64,000 nucleotides of DNA from Aselliscus stoliczkanus (GCA_033961575.1 CM066740.1:88395117-88459116); one strand, 5' to 3'; positions 24,408 to 37,940 are shown, counted from the first letter of the stretch. Numbers and translations are program-made. The notes: generated from the letters alone by a model not told the origin.

Positions 24408-25479
24408 AAGAAGGCATTGCTGCTATTCATTGATGGTGTAGAAAATGTCTCCGGATGTATTAATTGCAGAAAGCAAATTTCAAAACAATGTGTATCACGA
24501 TCCCATTTCTTCATTTGTTTTATTTTTTTCACATGTGTGCGCTCATACAATAGATAAAAGTAGAAAAGGCTATTTGTTAAAAGTGGAAGTATGTAGTTCT
24601 GAGTAGCGTTACAGACATTCTTTTTCATTTCACTTATCAGTATGTGTTTGCTTTCCACAATGGAAAAATATTCCATTTGTAGTAAGGAAAAGAGAGATCT
24701 AAAAACAATGATTTTTAAATTTCAGCAAATTTTGATAGGATGTAATTGTGTAATTGGCTTGTGATGAAAACCTGAATGGCTAGGCATTTATCAAGCAAAA
24801 CGCCTTTGGAAATCCCTTATTGCAAAAACAAAAGCCATAGTTGCTAAAAGGATAGAAGCCAAATTAAAATTTTAACACATAAAGGGTGACTAATGGATTG
24901 AAATTCTTCCAAATCGTAGCAAAGGCCCAGTTTCTCTTCAGTGCAGAGGTGTGATGAGCAGACTGCAAAATGGGAAATCCTTCTGATTGGGGGTTTCTAA
25001 TACCTCCTCTGCCGTCTACTGTCCCATAGCTTTGATAAAAAGGGCATTGGACCGCCTTCAGTTAATCCTCTCTTCAAATATTTTATTAGAAAAATAATCC
25101 CTGGAGAATTAGTACTCAAATCTTTGCGTTACCCAATGAGAGAACTGCCGGGCTTGGGTTTAGAAAGATAATAGAAGGCCTCATTTGTCATTTCATGCCT
25201 GAGTATTTCCAGGCACGAGCAAATGCTAATCCATCTCTGCCACGCCAGCCTTTGATCCACCAGCCCTGTCTCATTGGTCTGCTGCATTGTACACTTTTAT
25301 CAAAATAATAGAATACGTGGTCAGAGCCAGTCCCCAGACTACCAGCCTTATCCAGTTCAAACTCAGAATCCTATTTATTGACCACTCCTTTTCTGAAGAC
25401 ATCCAAAACGGTCCTGCCCCGGAAGTTCTCTAGATGGTCAGCACAGAGCAGAATGTATGACCATAGGCTGTAGACCGCT

Positions 25480-25620
25480 TCCACGATAAGGCCGCTTCCA
25501 AGCTCTGAGTCCTTGAGTAAACTTCTTCTCGAAGCCCCAGTTTTCTCATGTGTACAACGGGGGTTGTGATAATAACGACTACTTCCTTTAGGGAATCAGG
25601 TAAATAACATGTGTAAGGTG
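25480..25620 (+). mobile_element. MIR SINE fragment
   Basis: Contains CCTTGAGTAAACTTCTTC, CCCCAGTTTTCTCATGTG and TACAACGGGGGTTGTGATAA, in MIR order. Confidence 0.6.
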
Positions 25621-26616
25621 CATTATTGGAGGACCCACTACACAGCCTTCAATCAAAGAGTAACTTTTATTTTATTAACAGTACCTTTTTTTTGTAAATC
25701 CCCATTTAATAATTTTAATTACTATTCGTTTTATTTAATTTCCAGAAAAGTTGTTACTCTACAATACAGACATGTATATAAATTGGAGTCCCTCCTTTTG
25801 TACCAACTGCTTTTTAAAAAGAATCACAGCTAAAGTAATTGCAGACACAATTAAATCCACTTGTGATATAATGCTCCAATGGATCCTTCTATGACATTTG
25901 TTAGGAATATTTTAATATTTTCATGCTTCTGAACCTCCATCTAAGTCTGTAACTTAGAAAATGACAGTGAACTTGATGTTAGCATGATGTGTCTGTCGTG
26001 CAGTGGCATTTAGACAAAAGCACTGCAATCTAACCCGACTTGTAATAAATGTAGCATGGTTCCCCCTTCTATGTGAAATTATCAATTCCAATTTCCATCC
26101 GTGTCCGACAAGAAGCCCCGGGAACCCTGAGCGTGAACTTGAAAGCATTTCATGAGGCAAGGACCAGGACTTACAATCACATTTCACATGGACTTGAGTC
26201 TTCCGACTAATTGACTTGTTAACTACATTAATATATTCATGTCTCTCCGCCTTTTTATATTTCTTTCAATATACAATGGTATGGAACTGAATGCTGTGAG
26301 ATTAAAGAGCAAAGAACCTAGAGATTTCTATACACTTCTTTTCTATAGGAAGCCAGATAAGACTTCCAAAATGGCTTACACAATCTTTGTGCATCTCTAA
26401 ATATTTTATTTCTGTAGCAAATTTATGGCATCTCAGAAGACAGCCTCTTTTAATTAAGCATTATAGCCTAAGGGGGAACTGCTTCAAGTCTTTCTATGAG
26501 GCAAGACCAAGTTGAAAGTGAGAATGCTAGCTGCACATGGCCATCCCATCTCCTACCACAACTGTTCAGGGCTTGATGAATGAAAACCGGGCCACAGCAG
26601 AGGTTATACTATCTGA

Positions 26617-26925
<309 letters not shown>

Positions 26926-27224
26926 TAAATCGCCTACTTAGTGAGTTTTCAGCTGTACACAGTGTACCTTTATTCCAAGGGTAAGAGATCCATAATTCTT
27001 CCCCCACCTTAGGTGGGAAATCCCCTCCATCATTCCCTAATTCTTGTTTGATAATATGAGATGAGAGAAGCTTTGAGTGCGGTGCATAATTTTCCCCCCA
27101 ATTCCACCAAACTGTGCCCTTAGTGGAACGTTACAAAGCAAATAGCCACGTCACTTTAGTGGTGAGTGACAGATTAGGTGGCCTCTGCGAAAGGACTGGA
27201 GCCTCATCCTCCACCTAAGGATGT

Positions 27225-27303
27225 CGGGGGGGCGGGGCAGTGAGCACACTGTCTGAGCAGAATCGGGGGGCGGGGGGCAATGAGCACACTGTCTGAGCAG
27301 AAT
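27225..27303 (+). repeat. 39-bp G-rich tandem duplication
   Basis: Two adjacent copies each run from CGGGGGGCGGGG through TGAGCACACTGTCTGAGCAG to AAT, with only small differences in the G run and one G/A change. Each G block contains GGGGGG-C-GGGG, so the pair could form quadruplex structures. It lies about 350 bp after exon B. Confidence 0.85.
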
Positions 27304-27516
27304 GCAGCCCGCCACCCCCACCCGCTAAGAGAGTGGATTCAAGCTGGACTCCCCAGGAAGCCTCGTTGGCCAATGAGGCCATTGTCACCATATTACTCTT
27401 GCACAGGATATCCCAAGGGACTCTCAGCCCCCGCTGTGCTGCAGGAATAAATACTGGCATCCCATGTTTAATTGGTCAGGTCGGAGCATCTGCCATGACT
27501 GCTTGAGTCCAGTCTT

Positions 27517-27623
27517 TTTTTTTTTTTTTGAGGGCAGTGTCACTGGCCCTCACATGTGGGATCCGAACCGGGGCCGCTGGTGTCCCAAGCCAGCGCTTAA
27601 CCACCGCGCCACTCGGCCAGCCC
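27517..27623 (-). mobile_element. Short tRNA-derived SINE, minus strand
   Basis: Poly-T at the left, then the reverse complement of the family: GGATCCGAACCGGG is the inverted B box and CCACTCGGCCAGCCC is the inverted head. Target-site duplication AGTCCAGTCTT at 27506-27516 and 27624-27634. The head is intact and the body short. Confidence 0.9.
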
Positions 27624-29724
27624 AGTCCAGTCTTGAATGAGTCCTTTAATCCCCATAGTTCTGCAGAGCTAATCATCAGGCTCCAAGAGCCCCATTCATA
27701 TGGGTGTTGTCATTCAAGATATACCTGACGGGAAGAAATTCACTCAGTGCTCTGTGGCTTCCTTTCCCATCTGTAAACAAGAGGGCTGGAGAGAGGCAGA
27801 GCCGGCACTCTCCCAAGCTCCGATGGACATGCCTGTAAATCACTCTCCTCTTCCTAAATGAAGGTATAGCACTTTGGTCAAGGTTTCTGTAAATGGTTGA
27901 TGCATCTCTTAATAAGCAGCTTTACCTAAGTAGTCAATTCATACTGTCATGAATACACGGAGTGCGTTGTTTTGCTGGCATTTTCACACAAGATGCCACA
28001 CCAAAGGAGGAATGATTCCATAACATTCTCCGTACATCCAGGCTCCTGCCTGGCGGCGCTATCATATGAGCATACAGAGTAGGTCAGACAGGGCCTGAAG
28101 AGTGAGCAGGAGGCCACACGGTGGGAAGGGGCCCCATGGCTGAATGGCACCATAGCACGGTCACGGTGCGTTTTCCTGCTTGTAATAACGTGCTTCCATG
28201 ATTTTCCTGTGCAGCACAAAGGGTTGGGTTTGCAGAACACATTAATTTTGTGCTTGTAGAAATGACAGTCTTGCAATTACCATGCACGGTGCTTGATGCT
28301 AATTTAATGCCGTCATTCCCTTGCCAAAGCGATGTCTGAATGCAATCAAGTAAGCGCTAATGCCTGAGAGATTCCACTCCGTACATAAGTACCAACGGAA
28401 AGGGAATCACGAGCCCCTTGTTTTGGGAGCTTTAGGTTAAACACAGGAGCTCATCCAAAGCTACCAGGGGTTAACAGGCAGGATTCACAAATGGAAAGGC
28501 GGCTTCGCCAGCGTTGGAGAGAAGGACAACGAGGCCTGTTTATCTCCTTGGACCTGATCTCCGAGGGTTTACACAAAAGTCACCAAAAGATTCTCTTAAT
28601 ATCTGTTTAGCATTTGACTCAGTGAATGACTCGAGCCAAAAACAGTAAAATTAAAAGCTGCAAAACGTATTTGGGAAGTATTCATGGGCATCCTTCCGAG
28701 TCAAGACAAGGCTCTTCTTGACTTGGAGACAACGACAGTGTTGCTAGTTGAGCCACAGCCTTCCGGGCAGGCTCGGTCAGGGACAGGGGACCTTCCCTCT
28801 GAGGCCTCCAGCCAGGTGGCCCCTCTGTCCTGGGCCTCACCTCCCAGGTGGCCTCTAGCAGCACAGCAACTCCCATGACCACATTCTCACAGTGGGGCTG
28901 CAGCCAACAACCCAGCCTCTAGAAAGAGCAGCCACAGTCCCACCCCAAAGAATGATCTGGGGGAAGTCCTTGGTGGACCTTCCTTTGATGGTGTAGGTCT
29001 GTGCTTGGGGGCGTGGAATTAGTGTCTAGGATAGTTTGTTCAGTGAATAAAGCAGGTCCCAACACATCCATCACACACCGCCTGATTTGTTTATACAAAA
29101 TCTCGCGCACACGCACATGCAAGGAAAGCAACCTGTGAGAAAACATACCAAGATGTTAACTGAATATTTTTAGGAGCGGTACTGATACTGAAAATACCAG
29201 TATTTATTTTCATTTCTTCTTTGCTACATTTTCTAATCTCTACCCAATGCTGTCTCACCTCTAACATCCTCACTTTTGCCTCTTTGGGGGAAGAACAGTT
29301 CTAACAGACATTCAGAGGTTAACTGTCTCTGATGAGAAAATATCTAGTTATTAACCAGAAATCATTAAAGTATGTAATCCTACTACCTGGAATGGGGTAA
29401 CATCTCAGATGAAAATTTCATGTAATTAAATTACTCTTGAAATATCCATCTCTCAATACATTTAAGAGAGCCCTTTTTTTTTTTTTCAACCAGCCTCCAA
29501 AGCAGCCCCTCTTCAGATGGGCTCTGGAAGGGCTGAGTTATATGCAAAATAAAAAGCTTGTGACACTCGTGTCACACTCAGCCATGTGAGAGCTCACACT
29601 AGGACAGGCATGGGACCCAACATAGCCCAGCGTGGCCTATCAGCCAGGTTTCTCTCCCTCCACTGTATGGATTAGGTCACCCAGGGGAACGGTGGCAAAT
29701 GGCCCACACTGTAAATTGTCTCTG

Positions 29725-29728
<4 letters not shown>

Positions 29729-29783
<55 letters not shown>

Positions 29784-29861
29784 CTCTCTCTCTCCCCCCC
29801 CTCTCCCCCTCTCCCTCTCTCCCTCTCTCCCTCTCCCTCTCTCCCTCTCTCTCTCTCTCCT
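29729..29861 (+). repeat. (TC)n polypyrimidine tract
   Basis: About 130 nt of almost pure pyrimidine: a long (TC)n, then CCCCCC-interrupted CTCCC units. On the plus strand it gives artefactual serine/leucine ORFs. Long mirror-symmetric tracts of this type can form triplex DNA. Confidence 0.95.
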
Positions 29862-30222
29862 AGGTGTAAACTGTATTCCTTTATTGATTTACTTATTGAA
29901 CAAACAGTCAGTGAGCACCTAATGTGCCTGAGAGCCTTGAATGCGTACTTGAGTCTGACTATACTGAAATTTTGGAAACATTTCCATGGTTTGTAGATGC
30001 AAAATCAGGGAAATCTCGAGTTCGCAAAGGAAGTGGTGAATTACCTGTCATCCCAGCTGCTGAAAACAGTTCTTCCATGATGGTCCCTTCACTAAGCCAA
30101 GTTTTGAAAGTTTATCATCAACAGGCACAAAACATATTCTAATTCACTCGTCTGCACATTTCTTCCTATAAAAATGTTCGTGTTCATCTGCCAAACCAGA
30201 ATTGCAGTCAAAACACACATCT

Positions 30223-30453
30223 TTAAATTCTCTGCAACCATTTTCTGAGTTTAGAAAGTTCTGTTTTCTTCTCAAACATTCGTTTGTTTTCTCTCAGATA
30301 AAGGCCAAAATTAGAAGGACCAAGGTCAGAGGAGTGTAGAGTGTAGGGTGACAAAGAGTGGTGGATGCATGGTTCAACGATTGCAATGTCACCATCATTT
30401 ATCATCATACACATGCACGCTACTCTTACTGTGGCCCAGGTAAGTCTCCACAC
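30223..30453 (-). pseudogene. Possible mariner-type transposase C-terminal relic
   Basis: The minus strand has an open stretch containing HHSLSPYTLHSSDLGPSNFGLYL followed by a basic segment. This resembles the HPPYSPDLAPSDFxLF region around the catalytic end of mariner transposases. It is too short and altered to be active. The assignment rests on this one motif. Confidence 0.35.
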
Positions 30454-30549
30454 TCCCTATAAGCATCGTGACAATCGCCACCACGATCAAGTCTATAATC
30501 TCTAGTACTAATGAGGTAGAAGAAACTGTTCATGGCCAATGCAAGTCCC

Positions 30550-30765
30550 TGTACAGAAAGTGGACGAAGGAAATCGATGTGGGTTTGAATCTAGCTGCCT
30601 CACTTGTGGGTTGTGCTACCTTCAGCACATTGCTTAATTCCACTTGGCCTCCTCCTCAGAACTACATAATACCTACTTCTTAATTCCGCTGTGAGGCTCC
30701 CGTGGAATAATGGGCACAAATTTCCAAACAGAGAACCTGGCACACATCCATTAAACAGCAGATGT
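30550..30765 (+). mobile_element. MIR SINE fragment
   Basis: Contains TGGGTTTGAATCTAGCTGCC, CACTTGTGGGTTGTGCTACC, a GCTTAATTCC segment and AACCTGGCACACATCC, in MIR order. Confidence 0.6.
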
Positions 30766-32286
30766 CACTTTCATTCGCAGCACTTTTTCTCTTTTGTGTC
30801 TGTGTTTTTGTTTCTACTTTAAATCATATCATTCTTTAATCTTTCTCTGAAAGCTTTCAATGTCGGATGCCTAGCTGGCATCATTTCAGTTACCCCTGAG
30901 TACTGGACTGCCACTTGGCTACTTAGGAGCAATGGCAGGCACTATTATAAAATGTCAACTCTTCTTCGTTATGGTCCCAGCAATAATAGTCTGGAGGTGA
31001 AAATGTAGTCGCCAATGTCTAAACCTTAATGGACTGAAGAATACACAGATTTTTCAGAAGACGTAATTGGAGACACCGGTCACCTCCTGCCCAGTCGTGC
31101 CATTCCTGGCGCATAGAATCCATCCCTGTCAAGAGCCAGCTTGGGTCACCTTAGCCCCTGCTGTGTCCCTTCCTAATACGAAGCCCCTCAGGACACAGGA
31201 AAGCATTGGAGGACTTGAGGACCCTTTTGCTGGAAGGAGGCCTCAGACTCAAGTCCATGGTGGATCTCTAAGGGAGACAAGATTTCCCGTCTTGCCTCCT
31301 GGAGGCATGTTTCCTGGCCCGAGGAGGTGGGTTTGTCCAAAGCTCTCCGAAAATTGCACAAATTCTGATTCTCCCTAGTTCCAGTCATGGCACAGGGAAC
31401 AGAGTAAATCCATGGGCTACCCTTTTAGAGCAGGTTTGAAGCCTTTTAGGGAAAATCAATTTTTAAATGTGATAAACAGGTGAGAGGGAAAAAGAAGAGA
31501 AGTATTGGAGTTAATGCATCTTAGAATCTCATCCCTATATGAAACCCGTTAAGCTGTTGGTGACAATGGCCATTTGTTCTCAGGCCCCCCTGCCCAGTCT
31601 TGATCCCAGCTTGGAGGAGTTTCCCACCAGCAGGACTTATGCTTTTCACAGCTTCTTTTTCATTTCCAACTGGAACAGTAGATTTCTTAGGTTTAGATGA
31701 AGCCCCAAAGGAATAAAAAATAGAATTTTCCTTTTCCTTTTCCTCTGAGAGTGTTATTCAAGAAGGGATAATATTCCTTCTCTTTTAATGTATTTCTGAA
31801 TCTTCAGATTCTAGGATACAACTTAAAAATATCATGGAAACGTATGATGATAATCTGATTAAAAGCTTACAAAAAAGAAAATACTTATGGACAGGGTCCA
31901 TAAATACTTATGGATGAAACAAAATACTTTTGACTTGATTTCAAAAGAGATAGCCAGTAAGTTTTGGTGATTACATTATAGAATTTTGTGGTGGTAAAAT
32001 AACCTTCCTCAGGCCTGCAGTTTTCTTTGGGAAAAGTGAAACCTAGTCAGTTAACTTTCCTGGAGGAAGGGATGTAAAAATTCAGTGAGTAAAAGCAAGC
32101 CCTTTCTAAAACACTAAACGTAATAGAGGACAAAGTTTTTGGACTTCCTTTGGATGTAAGATAAATAACATTTTTCCAAGATTGTGCCGTTTTCTAATAC
32201 CCACCAGGGTTTGGACCCTTTTGGATACAGCTGATTTTTTTTCCTCCTTGGTGTGTTTTAGTTGAGTGTGTTATCAAATGTATGAA

Positions 32287-32502
32287 TAATGTGAAGTTTA
32301 AAAAACCAACCCTCTATCATTTCCCACATATTAGCTCCACAATTTCAGCTGAAACTCTGCATTTCTTTCATGAACCTAAAAGGAATCAGTCCAATAAATT
32401 GTCCAGAGGGCTTTGCTTTTAATTATTATAAATATGTTTTTGGCTCCCTCGCAAGCAGGTCCATTCACCAGCAGCCACAGTGCCCTTTGAGCCCATCATC
32501 AC
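32287..32502 (+). repeat. Dispersed repeat, copy 1 (unassigned family)
   Basis: Shares a collinear ~215-bp alignment with 38049-38262. Both begin TAATGTGAAGTTTA, share TTTCTTTCATGAA with CTAAAAGGA in the middle and end with the block GCAGGTCCATTCACCA. They differ by scattered substitutions and little length change. The origin could be a non-coding ERV or DNA transposon family that I do not recognise. Confidence 0.7.
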
Positions 32503-33814
32503 ATCTACAGGGCGTCATCATGTCTAGGGGGCATAACTCCCCACCTCCACCCACAGCCTTTCTCTCTGCTCTCATTTCCAGCCAGAAGCTCTGGCCTCAG
32601 CAATTGAGAGCAGTAGGCAACCCCAGCGAGAGGAAATTTACTTTCTTAGATGATCAGACCTGAGGGGATTTGAGCTGACCTCTCAAAAGTTCTTAATCTG
32701 CCCATTTTATAGATCAACCTGGCTTTGAACTCATTCACACATTTTTGCCTTTATCAATCACAATTGATTGTAACAGAGGCTGAGTTGGATAAATAAGTCT
32801 TTTCCTTTTTTTCTCTAGTGAAGACCAAACCCTAAGGGAATGGAAATGAGTGAGACCCTCTGAGCTCTCTGTGGTCCCTTGCTTTGCATTTGAAATATAT
32901 TATCTCCCTGCACTCGTGAGGTCTGGGCATGTGATATAGTGACATGCTTAGCTTAGCCTAACAGTATTCTCTACCTGACTCTCCCAAATGATAAGTTCAC
33001 TAAATATGAGATGGCTTCTGATCTATTCAAGTTCTGTAAGGCAAAGATTCTCAATTAAATTCCATACTTGGCAGTAAAATTTAGCATGTCTATATGACAT
33101 GTGTGAATGAAGTAAGATCAAGTGGTTTAATCATTAATAATTTATTCACATCCACTGGCCACATGTCTAGTGAAATATGGAAACATTTACTGAAGGCCTA
33201 CAGTGTGGGAAGAAGGAGATGGACAATGAGGAAGGCCAGAGGAAATGAGACCAGGCTTAGAATGAAGTGGAAGTGATAAAGCCAGCTGCAGTACAAAGGG
33301 AAAGTGAGACAGAAAGTGCTGAGAGAAACCTGGGCACGGAACTAACACCTTCTAAATGCTCTAACAGTAGAGCTGCTTTTAAAGTTCTGTCCGAGGGTAG
33401 TGTGGCTGAGAGTGATGGGTTGCCTCTAGTTCTGGGGGCAGGAGTTTGATATGGGAGAAGACCCATTAAAAGCATTCATTGTGAGTGAACCTCAAGTCTG
33501 AAGATTCAAGAAGCCCTATGGATCTCAAACTGCCAGGAATAAAAGTCACTTAAAGACATATCATTAAACCTAGAGACAAAATTTTAAAGATACCCCAATT
33601 AAACAAAATCACCCCTGAAATAATGCAATTGATCTTTACAAGAAATATTTGTTTGCTTTTAAAGTTACAAAATTAAATTGCTTTGGAAAATGTATAGTGG
33701 ACAAAATATTTTAGGATTTAGATCAGTTTGACTCTGTTTTAATTTATGCCCCACCAGTAAATAATATTTTGTGAAGGTTTGATTTCTTTAGTGTCTAATA
33801 TGAAAAAGAATAGG

Positions 33815-34832
33815 GAAATTTAAAAATGGGCCAAAGACTTTAACAGATACTTCACCAATGAAGATATACAGATGGCTAATAAGCACATGAAAAGACGCTC
33901 CACACTATCGCATCAGGGAAATGCAAACTAAAACATCAAGACACCACCACACCCCTACTAGAATGGCCCAAATCCAAAACACTGACACCACCAAATGGTG
34001 ACAAGGCTGTGGAGCCACAGGAACTCTCAATCACTGCTGGTGGGAATGCAAATAGCACAGCCACTCTGGGAAACAGTTTGGCGGCTTCTTACAAAGTTAA
34101 ACATACACTCATCATATGATCCAGGAATCATGCTCCTTGGTATTTACCCAAAGGAGCTGAAAACTTATACCCACACAAGAATATGTACATGGATGTTTAT
34201 AGCAGCTCTAGTCATAATTGCCCAAACCTGGAAGCAGCCAAGATGTCCTTCCATAGGTGAATGGATAAACTATTTACAAGCAGACAATGGAATAGTAGTC
34301 AGTGTTTTCTTTTAAAAATGAGCTATGAAGCCATAAAAGGACACGGAGGAAACTTTAATACATTAATACTAAGGGGAAGAAGCTAATCTAAAAAGGCTAC
34401 ATACTGTATGATTCCAAATACATGACATTTTGAAAAAGGGAAACTGTGGAGTCAGTGAAAAGGTCAGTTGTTGCCAAGGTTGGGGGCAGTGGAAGGAGGG
34501 ACAAATAGGCAGAGCAGAGAGGATTTTTAGGGCAGTGAAGATACTGTGTATCCTATGACACTGTCATGATGGACGCACATCATTATGCATTTGTCCAAAC
34601 CCACAGAATGTACAACACCCAGGTTGAACCCTAATGTCAGCTATGCACTTTGGGTGCTTATGATGTGTCACTGGAGGTTCATAGACTGTAACAAATGTAC
34701 CCCTCAGGTGAGGATGCTGATAATGGGGGAGGCTGTCCTCATCAAGGGGGGTGGGGAGCCAGGAGAATATGGGAAACTCTGTACCTTCTCTCAATTTTGC
34801 TGTGAACCTACAACTGTTCTAAAAAAAGAACA
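33815..34832 (+). mobile_element. L1M LINE relic, 3' end
   Basis: Sense L1 landmarks appear in order: GATATACAGATGGCTAATAA, CATCAGGGAAATGCAAAC, TGCTGGTGGGAATGCAAAT, GGTATTTACCCAAAGGAG, GATGTCCTTCCATAGGTGAA and the 3'-UTR AACTCTGTACCTTCTCTC, ending at an A-rich segment. It is 5'-truncated and its frames are broken. Confidence 0.85.
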
Positions 34833-36899
34833 GGGAATTTTTTTTTTCGTTTTCCAAAACTTTATCCTCCCAGCTTCTCCCCTCACCACCGCCCCCTTCC
34901 TGAGAGTTTCTTATATGCCTCATGGTACACTCTGTCTTCGTACTTCTACTTTAAAGATACCATTTCAAAGATAGATCAAACAAATCGCTGTATCAATAAT
35001 AGTTCATCCCCGCTTTTTGGTTAAAGGAGGTCTCCTAAGAGCTCTTTTAACTTTAACATTACCAAATATTATTTTAATATTCTAAAGTTCAGACTTGACT
35101 AATACAAACTTGCTTCCTTTAGACTTGTACAAATGACTTATCATTGACCACTCCAGTGGCTGATTTTGCTTTCTGTGTTATTCCACAAAAAGATGGGTCA
35201 AGTAAAACTTAAAATAGGGTCCCCAATTCAAGTCCCTATTTGAATCACTCTTTCTACAACCCTTGCAGCATCAAACTATCCTTTTAAATCTTCTGTTCCT
35301 TTACACCCTATCTCTATGGCCAGCAACACAACCAACACTATTCTAAATTAATTTTGTTTAAAAAAAAGAAAAAAAGACAAAGGAATCTGTGGCTCTCTTT
35401 TTTTCCCCCAGTTAAAGAGAGAAAGCTACTATTACTTAGAACAGCAGAGCAGGAATATGTTAAATTCTAATTTCAACATCACTGAAAACAAAATTGGACA
35501 ATCACACCACTCTTTTGGCATTCAGTTTCTTTATAAATTGCATTTATTATATAAAACGTGTTATTCACAGGGCTGTGAGGATGAAATGAACTGATTTGTG
35601 TGAAATTGCTTTGGAAAACATTAATACTACGAAAACGCATATTATTATTAAGGTTATTAATCACTGAGTCACATGTCCTGGAGTTGAGGGAGCATTTTAG
35701 TGAGACGCCTGCAAAGTATATGTTGCCGTTAAAAAGCCACCAGGAAACCCTGCTCAGGCTTCCTCTGTCCATGTCAATACTGCTGCGAAAACTGACAGCA
35801 GAAAGCTGTGCCTGTCACCTATTTACGCCAGCGCTCGCCCATCTCTGTATGGCAGTGACATGCTTTATCTGGAAGCTCAAAGAATACAAAGTTCAGCCAG
35901 ACAGTAGACCTCAGAGCTACCCTGTGTCATGGCATCAGTGCTGCGTTCATAGTCAGTCCAGCACGTGAATGCCACAGCCCCAATTAAATCCCTGTCCCCA
36001 CAATTTAATTGCCATGAAATCCTTTGGCGTGGAATGTCATTCATGCGGCCAGCCCACTGGAGATTAAATCAGAATGGATTCTGAAGCATCTTCTTGAGGT
36101 TATTAGTGAAGTCTTTAGAAAATAATATTGGTTCCTTGAAAACTTAAGGAGTTTCAAAAAAATAAAAAGTGACCGCCATGTTCTAGAAACCTCATCTGTC
36201 ATTTTCCCCTTAGCACAAATGGCTATCATCATTTGTCTCTCTGCCCCTCCACTTCCTTATTAAGGAGGACAACCCCCATTCAGATTAATGAGTTCAGGTA
36301 TGTCTCATGTTTAACCCAAATGTGACCCAAATATTTACACAAATCCATTGCTAGTCATTTCTTAGCTTTCAGAATCAGAGACCAATAAGGTTATAAGTAA
36401 AATGCTTTCTAAAACTTTACTATTAAAGTAATCTTATTTAAATCCCTTTTACATATGTCTATTTTAACCTGTTGGCTTTTTATTATTCCTTAATAAATGC
36501 CTCTTATGAGGGAATCTTATAAATTCAGTTAAAAATATAAATCGAGTCATGCACATCAAATTAAAACAGTAGACCAAATTGTAATTTTCAAGCAAGTTAT
36601 AGGGCCCCTCCCCCCCATTAAATGAGGAAGAATGTTGTCTTGTGTGACTTTGTACAGTTTTCTACAGAACCATAAGCCACATGTGGTTATTACAGCATTT
36701 CATAACTTCTTTAAAAATATCAAAAACTGTTCCAGAAAATTTTATTTCTATTACCATAATGAATTTGTAATTATTCAGACTTTCAGCCTTTGCCCTAACA
36801 TTCAGATGTCATTGGGTTCCTTATGGCAGCGATTCTTCAATTACTCTTAAATTGTTAAGAGTTCATGAAGCTCCTTTTGTCAGAAAGTCAAAATATCTC

Positions 36900-37150
36900 C
36901 TGGTTGAAACGGGTATTACATGTATTCAACTGACATTTTGCTGAACACCTACCTCCCTTTATGTCAAGCAGTGAATTAAGCATGTTCCCATATCTTAACC
37001 TTATTTAATCATCACAGCAATTTCGAGATGTAGGTATTAGTACTCTTATTTTTGAAAAATGAAGAAACTGAGACTTCTAGAGGTTAAGTTTATTATCCCA
37101 AGTCACGTGGTTAGTCAATGACAGCGTGGACTTGGAACCCAAGGGCCCCA
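36900..37150 (-). mobile_element. MIR SINE
   Basis: Reverse-complement MIR: TTTTGCTGAACACCTACC, TTAACCTTATTTAATCATCA, AAATGAAGAAACTGAGAC, TCACGTGGTTAGTCAATG and GACTTGGAACCC. Confidence 0.75.
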
Positions 37151-37540
37151 ATTCCAAGCGTGGTGTTTTCTCCACCATGTGTGCCAGGATGCTGTCCCTT
37201 GGACAGCTCACTCCCTGGGTGGGAGCCAGGCCATGCTCAATAGAGGTGTCAGGACACATGACGCAGCTCAGCTCACACCTGGCCATTCCTGAAGCTGAGA
37301 GCGGCTTCTCTTCCCCTGCACCTTCATCGCTAGTAAAGATGGAAAATTTCTTCAAGAAGAAGTAGTGGATGTCAGGCTCTGGACTCAAATCCCTGTCCCT
37401 TTAAGCACCCAAGACGACCCATGCACCTTCCAAATTCCCAACTCCAAGGAGATAAGTTAAAGCACCGAACCTAAAGCCTGACACATAAGACATATTTAAT
37501 GGCTGATAAATCCCATATGTTTCTCTTTCCTTTACCCAAG

Positions 37541-37940
37541 CCTTTTTTTTATTATTAAATTTTATTGGGGTGACAATTGGTAGTAAAGTTACATAGATTT
37601 CAGGTGTACAATTCTGTAATACATCATCTGTACATCACATTGTGTGTTCACCACCCAGAGTCAGATCTCCTTCCATCACCATATATTTGATCCCCTTTGC
37701 CCTCATCTACCACCCCTCTTCCCCCCTACCCGCTGGTAACCACTGAACTATTGTCTGTGTCCATGAGTTTTTGTTTCTTTGTTTGTCTTGTTCCTTTGTT
37801 GCTTTCATTTGTATATATCACGTATCAGTGAAATCATATGGTTCTCTACTTTTTCTGTCTGACTTATTTCGTTTAGCATAATAATCTCAAGACCCATCCA
37901 TGTTGTTCCAAATGGCACTGTTTCGTCTTTTCTTATAAAC
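37541..37940 (-). mobile_element. L1 LINE 3' end, comparatively young
   Basis: Starts with a T-rich inverted poly-A, followed by AAATTTTATTGGGGTGACAA, AGATTTCAGGTGTACAATTC, CTCCTTCCATCACCATATAT and GTCTGTGTCCATGAGTTTTT. It is the inverted terminal 400 bp of an L1 type that I associate with bats. It shows less decay than the L1M copies. 5'-truncated, non-coding. Confidence 0.8.

Noticed and set aside
29632..29996. Serine/leucine-rich ORFs in the (TC)n tract and similar ORFs at 38431-38733 and 45694-46083
   Set aside because: Direct translation of dinucleotide repeats.
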